DNA from: Aquibacillus koreensis
GTDB lineage: Bacteria; Bacillota; Bacilli; Bacillales; Amphibacillaceae
Assembly (NCBI RefSeq): GCF_025154055.1
Contig: NZ_JAOALK010000047.1
Span: 1 to 64,000 of the forward strand
Direction: 5' to 3'
Length of the DNA: 64,000 nucleotides
A program made the translations under genes and the position numbers. Of this stretch, positions 8,363 to 18,779 are shown one piece after another. The first letter of the stretch is position 1; every line of letters starts with the position of its first letter. The notes under the pieces are model-generated. The model saw only the letters and a program-made list of their open reading frames with translations, had not been told where the DNA came from and ran no database searches.

Positions 8363-9079
8363 TTAGCCTCCAATAATAAATTGTAATTTTTCTAAGTCAG
8401 TTAGCATCTTATCAACCTCTTCAGGATCAATACTTAGCTGTGCTAAGACCACGACAGTATTCATAGCCATGTGTGCAATGATTGGTACTATAATTCTTTT
8501 CGTTTGTACATACAGAAATGCAAACACAAGTCCCATAACTGTATAAGTAAGTAGATGTGTGAAGTCAGTATGAACGACTGCAAACACAAATGCAGATGCT
8601 AAAGCAGCAATGATAAAGTTTGTTCTTTTATATATAGACCCAAAAATAATTTTTCTAAAGATTATTTCTTCCAATATAGGGGCAATAATAGTAACGACCA
8701 AAATAAAGAGTGGAAATGAACGAGTAATTTCCATGATCTGTTGTGTGTTCTCAGACCCAGGTTCAATACCAAGAATAAACGTTTCAATTAAAGATGAGAT
8801 CATTTGTCCTGCAAATGCCATGAACACACCAGCAAATGACCAAAGAACAACCATGCCTATACCTGCAGCTCCACGAGATACCTTTTGTTTCATATCATCA
8901 CGAAGCAAGTACAATATAATGACCAGGGCAATAATAAAGCTAAGTATGTTCCAAGTAACTCCGACCATATATAAAGTGGATTCATTTAAAATGAAAATAC
9001 TTGCAACAAGCGTTACGACAATAGTAGATACATGCATCAAAACGTATGTTAAAATCACATACCAAAATCTTTTAGGCAA
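8363..9079 (-). CDS. ydiL: CPBP (Abi/CAAX-like) intramembrane protease YdiL
   Basis: A 238-residue integral membrane protein with about six hydrophobic segments. The CPBP glutamate motif EEIIFR, FAVVHTDF and the HMAMN motif that complete the metal-free glutamate active site are present at roughly residues 143-205. The family acts as intramembrane protease or bacteriocin-immunity-type protein; the substrate here is unknown. The start is TTG at 9079 after GGAGT. In B. subtilis ydiL likewise lies next to groES, transcribed away from it. Confidence 0.85.
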   Translation of the reverse strand: MPKRFWYVILTYVLMHVSTIVVTLVASIFILNESTLYMVGVTWNILSFIIALVIILYLLRDDMKQKVSRGAAGIGMVVLWSFAGVFMAFAGQMISSLIETFILGIEPGSENTQQIMEITRSFPLFILVVTIIAPILEEIIFRKIIFGSIYKRTNFIIAALASAFVFAVVHTDFTHLLTYTVMGLVFAFLYVQTKRIIVPIIAHMAMNTVVVLAQLSIDPEEVDKMLTDLEKLQFIIGG

Positions 9080-9285
9080 AAAGCAACGACTCCTTCAAAG
9101 AGATTACATATTTTCATGTTTTATTAGTCATTGTACGTATTTTAACACAATTTTAGAATAGAATTGAAATAGTTAGTCCAATTAAGTGATCTTCCATGTT
9201 CTATCAGTATTCCTCGCCTTTTTGGATTTCATCTACGAAATAGATAAATCACACAAATTTTTTTTGGAAAAATAGATTTCTTTAC

Positions 9286-9314
9286 TTGCAAAATGGATAT
9301 CATTTAATTATTAT
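9286..9314 (+). promoter_or_regulatory. groESL promoter (sigma A type)
   Basis: TTGCAA (9286-9291), 17 bp, then TATTAT (9309-9314); an alternative -10 TATAAT is at 9312-9317. The CIRCE operator starts 10 bp downstream, so the start point falls in the operator. Confidence 0.7.
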
Positions 9315-9324
9315 AATAATTGTG

Positions 9325-9351
9325 TTAGCACTCTTGATGAGTGAGTGCTAA
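9325..9351 (+). promoter_or_regulatory. CIRCE operator (HrcA site)
   Basis: Perfect TTAGCACTC-N9-GAGTGCTAA inverted repeat, 46 bp before the groES start. HrcA repressor binds it and heat shock releases it. hrcA itself is not in this window. Confidence 0.98.
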
Positions 9352-9397
9352 TAATAAATTATAAACCATTCGAATACAATTAAGGAGGGTTTTTAAC

Positions 9398-9682
9398 ATG
9401 CTAAAGCCACTAGGTGATCGCGTAATTATTGAACTTGTGCAACAGGAAGAAAAAACAGCGAGCGGTATCGTATTACCCGATTCTGCGAAAGAAAAACCAC
9501 AAGAAGGAAAGGTTATTGCAGTAGGGTCTGGCCGTGTGACAGAAAATGGTGAGAAGGTAGCACTTGAAGTTGAAGAAGGAAACCTTGTTATCTATTCTAA
9601 ATTTGCTGGAACAGAAGTGAAGTACGAAGGTAAAGAATACTTAATTCTTCGTGAAAGTGACATCTTAGCTGTTATTGGTTAA
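9398..9682 (+). CDS. groES: Co-chaperonin GroES
   Basis: The 94-residue heptameric lid of the GroEL folding chamber. [11 protein letters not shown] at the N-terminus, the mobile loop [21 protein letters not shown]-like region around residues 17-37, and the [16 protein letters not shown] strand are typical. AAGGAGGG precedes the ATG. It lies 87 bp before groEL and is controlled by CIRCE. Confidence 0.99.
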   Translation: MLKPLGDRVIIELVQQEEKTASGIVLPDSAKEKPQEGKVIAVGSGRVTENGEKVALEVEEGNLVIYSKFAGTEVKYEGKEYLILRESDILAVIG

Positions 9683-9748
9683 TAACTAGCTATTCCAAGC
9701 TCGGTTAAAGCGGAGAACAACATAAATATTTATATCATAAGGATTTAA

Positions 9749-11520
<1,772 letters not shown>

Positions 11521-11543
11521 TTATCAGTCGTTAGATTGTGAAA

Positions 11544-11572
11544 GTGACTAGAGTAAAAACATATTATATAAT
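11544..11572 (+). promoter_or_regulatory. Promoter of toxin-antitoxin module 1
   Basis: GTGACT (11544-11549), 17-bp spacer, TATAAT (11567-11572), 37 bp before the antitoxin ATG. Confidence 0.6.
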
Positions 11573-11608
11573 GAAGGAAACAAGATATATTCTTTGGAGG
11601 TGTGATGA

Positions 11609-11857
11609 ATGGCGATGCAGGATATTCGTAAGCTAGCACATGAAATGTTAGATGAGCTGGACGAAGAGGAAATACCAGAAGTCATCCAAAAAATGCTCTA
11701 TATAAAGAAGCTTAATAAAAGACTTAATCAAGACTCTTTTCCATCTATAGATCCTACTGATGAAGATTTGCGAGCTATTAAAAAAGCGAAAAGAGAATTC
11801 CAAAATGGTGAATCTTATACGCATGAAGATGTTTTTGGAGAAGATGATTATGTATGA
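11609..11857 (+). CDS. Type II antitoxin of a RelE/ParE module (module 1)
   Basis: An 82-residue acidic protein: helical N-terminus MQDIRKLAHEMLDELDEEE, then a linker rich in Lys/Asp and a C-terminal FQNGESYTHEDVFGEDDYV segment likely to wrap around the toxin. The family is not certain (RelB/DUF-type antitoxin), but the overlap with a RelE-like gene supports the role. GGAGGTG precedes the ATG by 8 bp. The tail 'SYTHEDVF' resembles 'RYSHEEVF' of the Phd-type antitoxin at 12574, hinting at exchange of toxin-binding tails. Confidence 0.75.
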   Translation: MAMQDIRKLAHEMLDELDEEEIPEVIQKMLYIKKLNKRLNQDSFPSIDPTDEDLRAIKKAKREFQNGESYTHEDVFGEDDYV

Positions 11858-12113
11858 ACTGCTATATTCTAAGCAGGCGGTAAAATATATAAAAAAACAA
11901 GATAAGCCAACTAGAAAACGAATAAGAGAAGCACTGCTCACCTTAGCTGAAGACCCCTATCATAGAGGGATTTTAGACATTAGTTCATTAAAAGGTGTAG
12001 ACAGTGCTTTTCGTTTGCGTGTTGGAGATTTTAGAATAATTTACGAAGTTAAGGACAAGGAATTAATAATATATGTTATTTCTGCCGGTAGTAGAGGAGA
12101 TATAAATAAATAA
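11850..12113 (+). CDS. RelE/ParE-family toxin (module 1)
   Basis: An 87-residue basic protein of the RelE fold: MYELLYSKQAVKYIKKQ start, GVDSAFRLRVGDFRIIYEV core (the R-x-R-x-G-x-x-R-x-x-Y pattern) and the terminal SAGSRGDINK. RelE proteins are ribosome-dependent mRNA endonucleases; ParE members hit gyrase, and sequence alone does not decide. I chose ATG 11850, which overlaps the antitoxin by 8 bp and has GGAG 9 bp upstream; the longer frame from 11760 lies inside the antitoxin. Confidence 0.85.
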   Translation: MYELLYSKQAVKYIKKQDKPTRKRIREALLTLAEDPYHRGILDISSLKGVDSAFRLRVGDFRIIYEVKDKELIIYVISAGSRGDINK

Positions 12114-12573
12114 GTTATTGCTCTATAAAGACACTAGATAAGCAAGACTAAGAAACAGGTAGGTTTAGGTGTGTTAGTGTTTTATTATACGATTAACGGG
12201 TTAATAAAACTCATTTTTCTCTTTTAAAGTGCACTTAAAAACAATAAATGGATACGGTAGAATGTTGTTCTATCGACAAAATAATACAATTTACGGGTGG
12301 TGACAGGTACCGGTAAATTAATCAAATTTTTATTAGTGGTAAATCAATCATAAGAGAATATGAGATGATTGGAACGCTATCTTCTATGGAAGGTGGTTCC
12401 GGTCGATCTACTTGGGGTAAACAGATTATAAAATTGTTGTAACTCTTACAAGATTACGGAAAAATCACAACATAGAGTCACTTGCTTTATATAATTACAA
12501 GTTATAAGCCATTACATATTTTAGCGTAATTATGATAAAATAATGATAATTAGTAAGTGGAAGGGGTGTTTAC
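12114..12573 (+). other. Gene-free stretch with an orphan reading frame
   Basis: No complete gene is seen in 460 bp. A frame between stops at about 12317 and 12439 encodes a plausible protein end (ISGKSIIREYEMIGTLSSM followed by EGGSGRSTWGKQIIKLL) without a convincing ribosome site. It could be the C-terminus of a lost toxin-like gene. I do not recognise the family. Confidence 0.35.
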
Positions 12574-12858
12574 ATGCCATACATCAGGCCGGTTTCGGAC
12601 TTACGGAACAACTTCGCTGATATTTCAAAAACTGTTCATGAAACAGCAGAACCAGTGTTTTTGACTAAAAATGGATATGGTGACATGGTTGTTATGAGTA
12701 TTGAAGCTTATGAACGTAAGTTGTTTGAAAGTGAGATATATCTTAAGTTAAAAGAAGCTGAATTGGAGGCGAATTCTACTGATAAGCGGTATTCTCATGA
12801 AGAAGTATTCTCTGATTTAAAGGAAAGAATCACAAAAAAGGTTAAAGATGATGTATGA
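12574..12858 (+). CDS. Phd/YefM-family antitoxin (module 2)
   Basis: A 94-residue protein with the classic Phd/YefM N-terminus (RPVSDLRNNFADISKTVHET, then PVFLTKNGYGDMVVMSIEAYER), which forms the DNA-binding dimer and autorepresses the operon with the toxin. The C-terminal half (from about residue 55) is the charged toxin-binding tail. AAGGGGTG lies before the ATG. It overlaps the toxin gene by 8 bp when the second ATG is used. Confidence 0.93.
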   Translation: MPYIRPVSDLRNNFADISKTVHETAEPVFLTKNGYGDMVVMSIEAYERKLFESEIYLKLKEAELEANSTDKRYSHEEVFSDLKERITKKVKDDV

Positions 12859-13156
12859 GTTACAATACTTGCCTTTGGCATTGAAGGATTTAAGGGGAAT
12901 TACAGATTATATAACTGATACAGTTAGAGATCCAGAGGCTGCGATGGACTTCTTGAATGCTCTGAATGATTCGATATCAATGCTTCAGCAATTCCCTTAT
13001 TCTTATAGAATTTACCAGTCCATTCAACCTTTGGAGAGCGAATATAGGCTTTTGCCAGTGAAAAATTACGTAGTATTCTATATTGTTAAAGAAGAGGTCG
13101 TTGAAATTCACAGAGTTGTGTACGGAAAGATGGACTTGACCAAGGTTTTAAAGTGA
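12851..13156 (+). CDS. RelE/ParE-family toxin (module 2)
   Basis: A 101-residue toxin: MYELQYLPLALKDLRGITDYI, then FPYSYRIYQ, EYRLLPVKNYVVFYIV and VVEIHRVVYGKMDL, the pattern of ParE/RelE proteins such as YafQ/YoeB relatives. The target (gyrase or translating ribosome) cannot be told from sequence. Two ATGs are adjacent (12848, 12851); I use the second, by analogy with module 1. The following 257 bp to 13413 show no gene. Confidence 0.88.
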   Translation: MYELQYLPLALKDLRGITDYITDTVRDPEAAMDFLNALNDSISMLQQFPYSYRIYQSIQPLESEYRLLPVKNYVVFYIVKEEVVEIHRVVYGKMDLTKVLK

Positions 13157-13413
13157 TATTAAAGTACCTATAATTCTATTATTCGAAAAGTGACATTCAA
13201 GAACGTTCACTAGATACTTTAGAAAACAGTAATTAAAATATTAACATATATTTTTAGAACGACAAATGATTGCCGAATGTGTGAGGTGACCATTTTTTGA
13301 GTGGAAAAGTAAAAAACGTAGCAACTCTTTCTTCCTCTTGAATAGCTGCATGGAAAAAGCATCTCTTTACGACTTGTCTATTATTTTAATTGAAGTTTAA
13401 TCTTCTAGGATAT

Positions 13414-13962
13414 CTAGTCTTTTTTCAATATTTGGAAAAAACTATTGAAAACAGGCTCACCCATTTCATTTAAATCATTGTTATTCTCCCAGAATATTGT
13501 TAACCATTCTTCAAATGTACTTAATACTTTTACTATTTTATTTGAACTTTCACTAATAAATCCAACTCTGTATTCATTGTTTGGAATTCCTTCATTGCAT
13601 ATAAACACCCAATGGTTATTAGAAATATTACTAGAATCATACATTGTAAATGAGACAAGTTTCTTAGAATCAATATATTCATTCTTTTCAAAAAGTAATA
13701 CCTTCTCTGGTACATCAGGAATAATAGTTGTTACTTTACATATATCTCCACATGGTGAATCCTTACTTACACCACCTATTGGTTCACAATCTAATAAGAA
13801 TATTCCATTAGAAAAATTTTTTAAGAATTTCTTAAACGATGCAGGTAATTTATAATTAATATTATCTTCATATTCAGAAATCATTTGGTCTGTAGCATAA
13901 TCGAATTTATCTACATCAGGGAATTTTTTATTGAATTTTCTAATGAATTCATCCACTAACAT
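13414..13962 (-). CDS. SMI1/KNR4 (SUKH) family immunity protein
   Basis: A 182-residue cytosolic SUKH-fold protein: DYATDQMISEYEDNINYKLP and ASFKKFLKNFSNG at residues about 20-52 form the family signature (I-x-x-x-E-x-x-L-P-x-x-F/Y), with GG at 64-65 and a terminal FEEWLTIFWENN. SUKH proteins are the commonest immunity proteins of polymorphic nuclease toxins. It follows, on the same strand, a toxin-like fragment that ends 22 bp upstream, the expected toxin-immunity order. Confidence 0.88.
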   Translation of the reverse strand: MLVDEFIRKFNKKFPDVDKFDYATDQMISEYEDNINYKLPASFKKFLKNFSNGIFLLDCEPIGGVSKDSPCGDICKVTTIIPDVPEKVLLFEKNEYIDSKKLVSFTMYDSSNISNNHWVFICNEGIPNNEYRVGFISESSNKIVKVLSTFEEWLTIFWENNNDLNEMGEPVFNSFFQILKKD

Positions 13963-13983
13963 AAAATCACTCTTTCAATTATT

Positions 13984-14443
13984 TTAATTTTTCGGGACAA
14001 ACTGTCCATCCTCTATAAAGTCAGCCATAAATTTATAATAGTAATCATCAGTTTCATAGTACATTTGTTGATAGAGGTATTTCGTATTGTTTATCACATA
14101 AGTCCTAGAGTATTCATGCTCTTTTAGGAAATCTTGCTGTTATTGCATTATGAGTGCTAGGTTCCACTGCGATAGAAAACATTTGACCTGAAGATACATT
14201 GAATAATGATGCAAGCTTTGCGGTCATGATATGGTGTGCATGTAAACCAGTTCCGGAGAGATCTCTTCTAAACGTATTGTATGGTTTTATACCGTGCTTA
14301 ACTGCAGTAGTAAGTTTATCGCTTGATTTAATAGATCTAACAGTTAGTCCTCCTACTGCGGGAACAAAAGGTAATGCTACAGATGCTCCATCTAAAACAA
14401 CTGATACTCCATTCCAAAAAGTAGGGTTAGTAGTTTCAATCAA
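13984..14443 (-). pseudogene. Polymorphic-toxin C-terminal fragment, frameshifted
   Basis: The minus strand encodes a pretoxin-like hydrophobic segment (VSVVLDGASVALPFVPAVGG) followed by GLHAHHIMTAKLASLF and PSTHNAITARF, a His-rich block like HNH/AHH-type nuclease toxins. The frame then stops at 14114. In the next frame the protein continues from about 14127 (LKEHEYSRTYVINNTKYLYQ to DGQFVPKN) and stops at 13984, just before the immunity gene. One base difference near 14127 would restore it. No N-terminal delivery domain exists upstream (stop codon just before 14443), so this is a remnant or displaced toxin tip. Confidence 0.7.
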
Positions 14444-14755
14444 TAAGGTTTCTATCTATTATCTTTAAAAGCTTACTCCTGAGTTATTGTATATCCAAAG
14501 TTTATATAATTGTTACAGCAACTTGACATTTCTTCATATCACGGTTCTTTTATATCAGTTCTACATGAATAACAATTATAAGTGGAATCACTATTGGTTA
14601 ACCAAAATAAAGGTATTTTGCAAATGAACCTTTACCTAAGATGATATATGATATACTAAATTTGTACACTCAATATTTATGCTCGGAAATAATATAATAT
14701 TTCTTTTAATTATGGAAAGAATTAATCATATAAAAAACAAAGATGGTGAGATAAT
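14444..14755 (+). other. Gap upstream of lacI-type gene 1
   Basis: No gene is seen. A perfect 12-bp palindrome TTGGTTAACCAA lies at 14594-14605; it differs from the LacI operators at 15804 and 20348, so its role is unclear. The ribosome site GGTGAG lies just before 14756. Confidence 0.4.
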
Positions 14756-15745
14756 ATGCCGAAAATAACTGACGTAGCACACAAAGCAGGAGTTTCTGTC
14801 ACAACGGTTTCTCGTGTGCTAAATAATAGAGGATATATTAGCGAGGCTACAAGAGATAAAGTATATAAAGCGATGAAAGATATAAATTATCAGCCAAATG
14901 AGCTTGCACGCTCTTTATACAGAAGAAAATCTAACACTATTGGACTTATAGTTCCAAATGTATCTCACCCTTTTTTTAGTGAGTTAACCTATTACTTGGA
15001 ACATTTTGCACATAAAAAGCATTATAAACTATTATTATGTAATTCAAATCGTGATGTAAACAAAGAGAAAGAATATATAGAATTGTTAAAACAAAATCAA
15101 GTCGAGGGAGTTATAATGGGTAGTCAGGTTTTAGAAGTCGAAAACTATCTAAATTTAAATCTACCTATAGTATCTTTTGACCGTGCACTATCTAAGAATA
15201 TTCCTGTTGTGACAAGCGATAATTACCTTGGAGGAAAATTAGCATCTGATTTATTAATAAAGAAGAAATGTGAAGACATAGCCTACATATATGGTGGAAT
15301 TGGTGGTCCTCATCATACTGCGTTATTAGCAAATGATAGATATCAAGGTTTTTTGGAAGGTATAAAAACTAGAAAGGATCAGATATCATTAATAACAAAA
15401 GAATTAAATACCTCTGAAATTGAGAGCATGGTAGAGGAAGTTAGTGAATTTTTAAAGATAAATCCGACTATTGATGGAATTTTTGCAAGTAGTGACATTA
15501 TTGCATCAACGATAATTCAAGCATGTTATCGTTTAAAGAAGGCAATACCAGATGACTTGAAAATTATCGGATATGATGGTGTAGAGTTATCAACAGTAAT
15601 AACTCCACCACTTACTACTATAAGTCAGCCATTAGAAAAATTAAGCGAACTTACCATTGATCTTTTGATCCGACAAATAAAAGGTGAGAAAGTTCCCTTT
15701 AATAACTTATTACCTGTCTCTTTAGTTGAGCGAGGTACAACATAG
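14756..15745 (+). CDS. LacI-family transcriptional regulator 1
   Basis: A 329-residue repressor: HTH ITDVAHKAGVSVTTVSRVLN at residues 3-22, hinge helix with PNELARSLYRRKS, then a periplasmic-binding-type effector domain (IGLIVPNVSHPFFSELT through GVELSTVITPPLTTISQP). It closely resembles LacI regulator 2 at 25017, so the two are paralogues. It probably binds the TGTTAACCGGTTGACA-type operators found 59 bp downstream of its stop and at 20348. The effector may be sucrose or a related sugar (inference from neighbours). Confidence 0.93.
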   Translation: MPKITDVAHKAGVSVTTVSRVLNNRGYISEATRDKVYKAMKDINYQPNELARSLYRRKSNTIGLIVPNVSHPFFSELTYYLEHFAHKKHYKLLLCNSNRDVNKEKEYIELLKQNQVEGVIMGSQVLEVENYLNLNLPIVSFDRALSKNIPVVTSDNYLGGKLASDLLIKKKCEDIAYIYGGIGGPHHTALLANDRYQGFLEGIKTRKDQISLITKELNTSEIESMVEEVSEFLKINPTIDGIFASSDIIASTIIQACYRLKKAIPDDLKIIGYDGVELSTVITPPLTTISQPLEKLSELTIDLLIRQIKGEKVPFNNLLPVSLVERGTT

Positions 15746-15750
15746 AGTGA

Positions 15751-15794
15751 AATAATAATTGCTAATTGTTATTAACAGTAGCAATTATTATTTT
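15751..15794 (+). terminator. Terminator after LacI regulator 1
   Basis: A 14-bp perfect stem AATAATAATTGCTA/TAGCAATTATTATT with a 14-base loop and a short T run. AT-rich but long. Confidence 0.7.
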
Positions 15795-15803
15795 GCACCT
15801 CTA

Positions 15804-15842
15804 TGTTAACCGGTTGACACAAAGATTGGCAACGATTATTAT
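15804..15842 (+). promoter_or_regulatory. Promoter with embedded LacI operator (O1)
   Basis: The near-palindrome TGTTAACCGGTTGACA (15804-15819, one mismatch) contains the -35 TTGACA (15814-15819). A 17-bp spacer leads to TATTAT (15837-15842). Repressor binding would cover the -35 box of the esterase operon. Confidence 0.78.
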
Positions 15843-15902
15843 AAATGTGAGAGTTAGAAATTGCATTAAAATCACTATCATCTAAAGATTGGAGGTTTAT
15901 TA

Positions 15903-16838
15903 GTGAACTTTTTAGACAAAGTTTTAGATGAGTTAAGAGAGCCTTTAGAATCAGTACCAATTGTTAAGTTGCCAGAAGATCTTCAAACTGCAAGGCAAAT
16001 GCCAATACCTTCTGATGGACAATCAGAGACTGTTCGAATTACTGAACGTACTATTGCTGGTGGAGACGGTCAACAAATGCTAATTAAGATTTACGAACCT
16101 ATACATAAAGATGATGAACCATTGCCCGCAGTTCTTTGGAACCATGGAGGTGGATATGTACTCGGTCATCCAAATAGCGATGACAGATTATGTGAAAGCT
16201 TTGTAGATAATCTTAAATGTGTTGTTGTTTCTCCAGACTACCGACTTGCTCCTGAACATCCGTATCCTGCAGCAGTAGAAGATTGTTATGCATCTTTAAA
16301 ATGGACGAAGGATAATTATATGGAATTTAATATTGATTTAAAACGAATTTCTGTAGCTGGTGGTAGTGCAGGTGGAGGGATAACTGCAGCGATTGCATTG
16401 TTAGCACGCGATAGAGGAGGCCCAGACATATGCTTTCAAATGCCTTTATATCCAATGATTGACGATCGGAATATAACCTCATCTAGTTTAGAAATTATTG
16501 ATTATCAGGCAGTTTGGTTTAAAGCCAATAACATTGCCGCATGGAAAATGTATCTAGGTGAGATTGGAAACAAGAAAATCCCACAATATGCTGCTCCAGC
16601 TAGAGCTGATAATCTAGAAGGTTTACCCCCAACATATACATGTGTGGGACAATTAGATCCATTCCGTGACGAAACAATTAACTATGTTGCACGTTTGGCA
16701 AGTGCTGGTGTAGATGTTGAGTTTAAGTTATATCCTGGATGCTTTCACGCTTTTGAGCATATTGCACCAGATGCAGAAATTAGTAAGCAAGCAAAGAATG
16801 AGTATATTAATGCACTTTCAAAGGCTTTTACAACCTAA
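15903..16838 (+). CDS. HSL-type alpha/beta-hydrolase (carboxylesterase)
   Basis: A 311-residue serine hydrolase of the hormone-sensitive-lipase group. The oxyanion-hole motif HGGGY at about residue 80, nucleophile elbow GGSAGG (in place of GDSAGG), and later D (QLDPFRDE) and H (CFHAFEH) complete the catalytic set. No signal peptide, so it acts on small acyl esters in the cytoplasm. The start is GTG with GGAGG 7 bp upstream. First gene after operator O1 and ahead of a second, different esterase, it suggests a substrate carrying acyl groups. Confidence 0.9.
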   Translation: MNFLDKVLDELREPLESVPIVKLPEDLQTARQMPIPSDGQSETVRITERTIAGGDGQQMLIKIYEPIHKDDEPLPAVLWNHGGGYVLGHPNSDDRLCESFVDNLKCVVVSPDYRLAPEHPYPAAVEDCYASLKWTKDNYMEFNIDLKRISVAGGSAGGGITAAIALLARDRGGPDICFQMPLYPMIDDRNITSSSLEIIDYQAVWFKANNIAAWKMYLGEIGNKKIPQYAAPARADNLEGLPPTYTCVGQLDPFRDETINYVARLASAGVDVEFKLYPGCFHAFEHIAPDAEISKQAKNEYINALSKAFTT

Positions 16839-16872
16839 GTTTTTTAAGTAATGATAAGGAGTGGAAAGTTAA

Positions 16873-17682
16873 TTGAATCATGAAGTAATAGACATTAATA
16901 TAAATGGTTCACATGCAAAACTATATACGTATTTTCTTGACAATTCTATAGAGATAGATGAAAAGCGAGTTCGACCAACAATAATCATTTGTCCTGGAGG
17001 CGGATATGAGTTCACTTCTGATCGTGAAGCGGAGCCTATAGCAATACAGATGAATGCTTTGGGATTTAATGCGTGTATTTTAAGATACAGTGTATATCCA
17101 AATACGTATCCAACTGCACTTTTAGAATTAGCTCAATCTGTGGTGCTTATTAGAAAAAAAGCAGAAAAGTGGCATGTAGATAAGAAAAAGATTATTATTG
17201 CAGGATTCTCTGCAGGGGGGCATCTTGCTGCTAGTTTGGGAGTTTTTTGGGATAAGGACTTCCTATCTAATCAATTAGGCTGTTTATATGAGGATATTAA
17301 GCCGGATGGTTTGTTGTTAAGTTATCCAGTTATTACGTCTGGTCGATATGCACATAAAGGGTCTTTTAAAGCGCTTTTAGGGGAAAGGTATGAAAAACAT
17401 TTATCTGAACTCTCATTAGAAGATTTGGTAACAAATTACACTCCTCCAACATTTCTCTGGCATACTCGAACTGATGAAACAGTACCTGTTGAGAACAGTA
17501 TATTGTTTGCAAATGCACTTTTAAAAAATAATGTACCAATGGAAATTCATATATATCCAAGAGGCATTCATGGATTAGCGCTAGGAACTGAAGAAACAAA
17601 ATCTAAAAATTATAGTCAGTCCGTTTTACCTGAAGTGAGTAACTGGGTTGAAATGGCAGGTAGATGGATACAAAATTTATAG
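16873..17682 (+). CDS. Alpha/beta-hydrolase (acetyl-xylan-esterase-like, BD-FAE type)
   Basis: A 269-residue cytoplasmic serine esterase: oxyanion motif CPGGGYEF (about residues 39-46), nucleophile elbow GFSAGGH (about 117-123), then D in HTRTDETVP and H in RGIHGLALG. This arrangement is that of bacterial acetyl-sugar or feruloyl-type esterases acting on soluble esters. The start is TTG after AAGGAG. It is 34 bp behind the previous esterase and unrelated to it within the fold family, so they are unlikely to be redundant. Confidence 0.88.
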   Translation: MNHEVIDININGSHAKLYTYFLDNSIEIDEKRVRPTIIICPGGGYEFTSDREAEPIAIQMNALGFNACILRYSVYPNTYPTALLELAQSVVLIRKKAEKWHVDKKKIIIAGFSAGGHLAASLGVFWDKDFLSNQLGCLYEDIKPDGLLLSYPVITSGRYAHKGSFKALLGERYEKHLSELSLEDLVTNYTPPTFLWHTRTDETVPVENSILFANALLKNNVPMEIHIYPRGIHGLALGTEETKSKNYSQSVLPEVSNWVEMAGRWIQNL

Positions 17683-17795
17683 TAGATATGATAAATGTAG
17701 GATGAAAGTATCCTGGTGCTAATGCTATTATTTTATTTTGAATTATATCTGATGGGTGGTATAGCGGTGTATAAGTTAAGGTGGAGAGGTAGAAC

Positions 17796-18779
17796 ATGTT
17801 AGAATTTGATAGCAAAATACAATTCAAAAAAAAAGAAAATGATGTTCTAACTTTAGGAGAAATTCTAATTGATATGATATCAGTAGATTATGATGATAAC
17901 TTTGAATGTGATACTTATCAAAGATATTTTGGAGGTTCTCCAGCTAATATTGCAATAAACGTTAAAAACCTTGGTATTAATTCCGCAGTTAGTTCTGCAG
18001 TAGGTAATGACGGATTTGGAAACTTTTTAATAAATAGTTTATTAAAAAATGGGGTAGATATTGAAAGTGTGCAAAATGTTAATTATGCGACAAGTCTCGT
18101 AATGGTGACAAAAAGCAAGTCAACACCCACTCCAATATTTTATAGAAGTGCTGATTATCATTTACAGTACACAACAAAGCTAGAGAAAACGTTACTAAAG
18201 TCTAGGATAATTCATTTTTCATGTTGGCCAATATCAAGGGAGCCTGCTAGAAGTACAATTGAAAAAGTAATAGAAGTGGCAAAAGTGAATCAAGTTTTGG
18301 TTGGGTTCGACCCCAATTTTCATCCTATGATATGGAGTGAAGGAGAGGATGGCATAGATTATGTTAAAGCCATAATAAAAAACGTTGATGTAGTCAAGCC
18401 ATCAGAAGATGATGCTGAAAGACTATTTGGAAAAGATACACCGGAAAACCAACTGAAGAAATTTTTGCAACTCGGTGCGAACTTAGTGATTCTGACATTA
18501 GGAAAGAATGGGGCGATTGTTTCTAATGGTAAAGAGACTATTCGATTCAACACTTTAGCCAAAGAAGTTGTTGATACTACGGGAGCAGGAGATGCATTTT
18601 GGTCTGGATTTTATACTGGATTAATAAAAGGTCATACAATTAGGGAATCTTTAGCTTTAGGTTTCGGTGTTAGTGCGTTTAAATTGAAATATACAGGGGC
18701 AGTTATCAACTTACCTAAAATAGAAAGAATTAAAACTATTTATAATTTGCAGGAGGGATTGGAGAAAAATGGCAGTTAA
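17796..18779 (+). CDS. PfkB-family carbohydrate kinase (probable fructokinase)
   Basis: A 327-residue ribokinase-fold sugar kinase: N-terminal GEILIDMIS, signature FGGSPANIAINVKNLG (residues about 47-62), and the C-terminal catalytic motif DTTGAGDAFWSGF with catalytic Asp. It overlaps the sucrose-phosphorylase gene by 11 bp, so translation is coupled. Sucrose phosphorolysis gives glucose-1-phosphate and fructose; this kinase would phosphorylate the fructose. 2-Keto-3-deoxygluconate or other ketose kinase activity cannot be excluded from sequence. Confidence 0.88.
   Translation: MLEFDSKIQFKKKENDVLTLGEILIDMISVDYDDNFECDTYQRYFGGSPANIAINVKNLGINSAVSSAVGNDGFGNFLINSLLKNGVDIESVQNVNYATSLVMVTKSKSTPTPIFYRSADYHLQYTTKLEKTLLKSRIIHFSCWPISREPARSTIEKVIEVAKVNQVLVGFDPNFHPMIWSEGEDGIDYVKAIIKNVDVVKPSEDDAERLFGKDTPENQLKKFLQLGANLVILTLGKNGAIVSNGKETIRFNTLAKEVVDTTGAGDAFWSGFYTGLIKGHTIRESLALGFGVSAFKLKYTGAVINLPKIERIKTIYNLQEGLEKNGS

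Noticed and set aside
11760-11849. Upstream extension of the module 1 toxin
   Set aside because: The 30 extra residues lie inside the antitoxin gene in another frame and do not resemble RelE proteins.
13445-13855. 136-codon plus-strand frame
   Set aside because: It lies wholly antisense to the SUKH immunity gene, which has clear family motifs.
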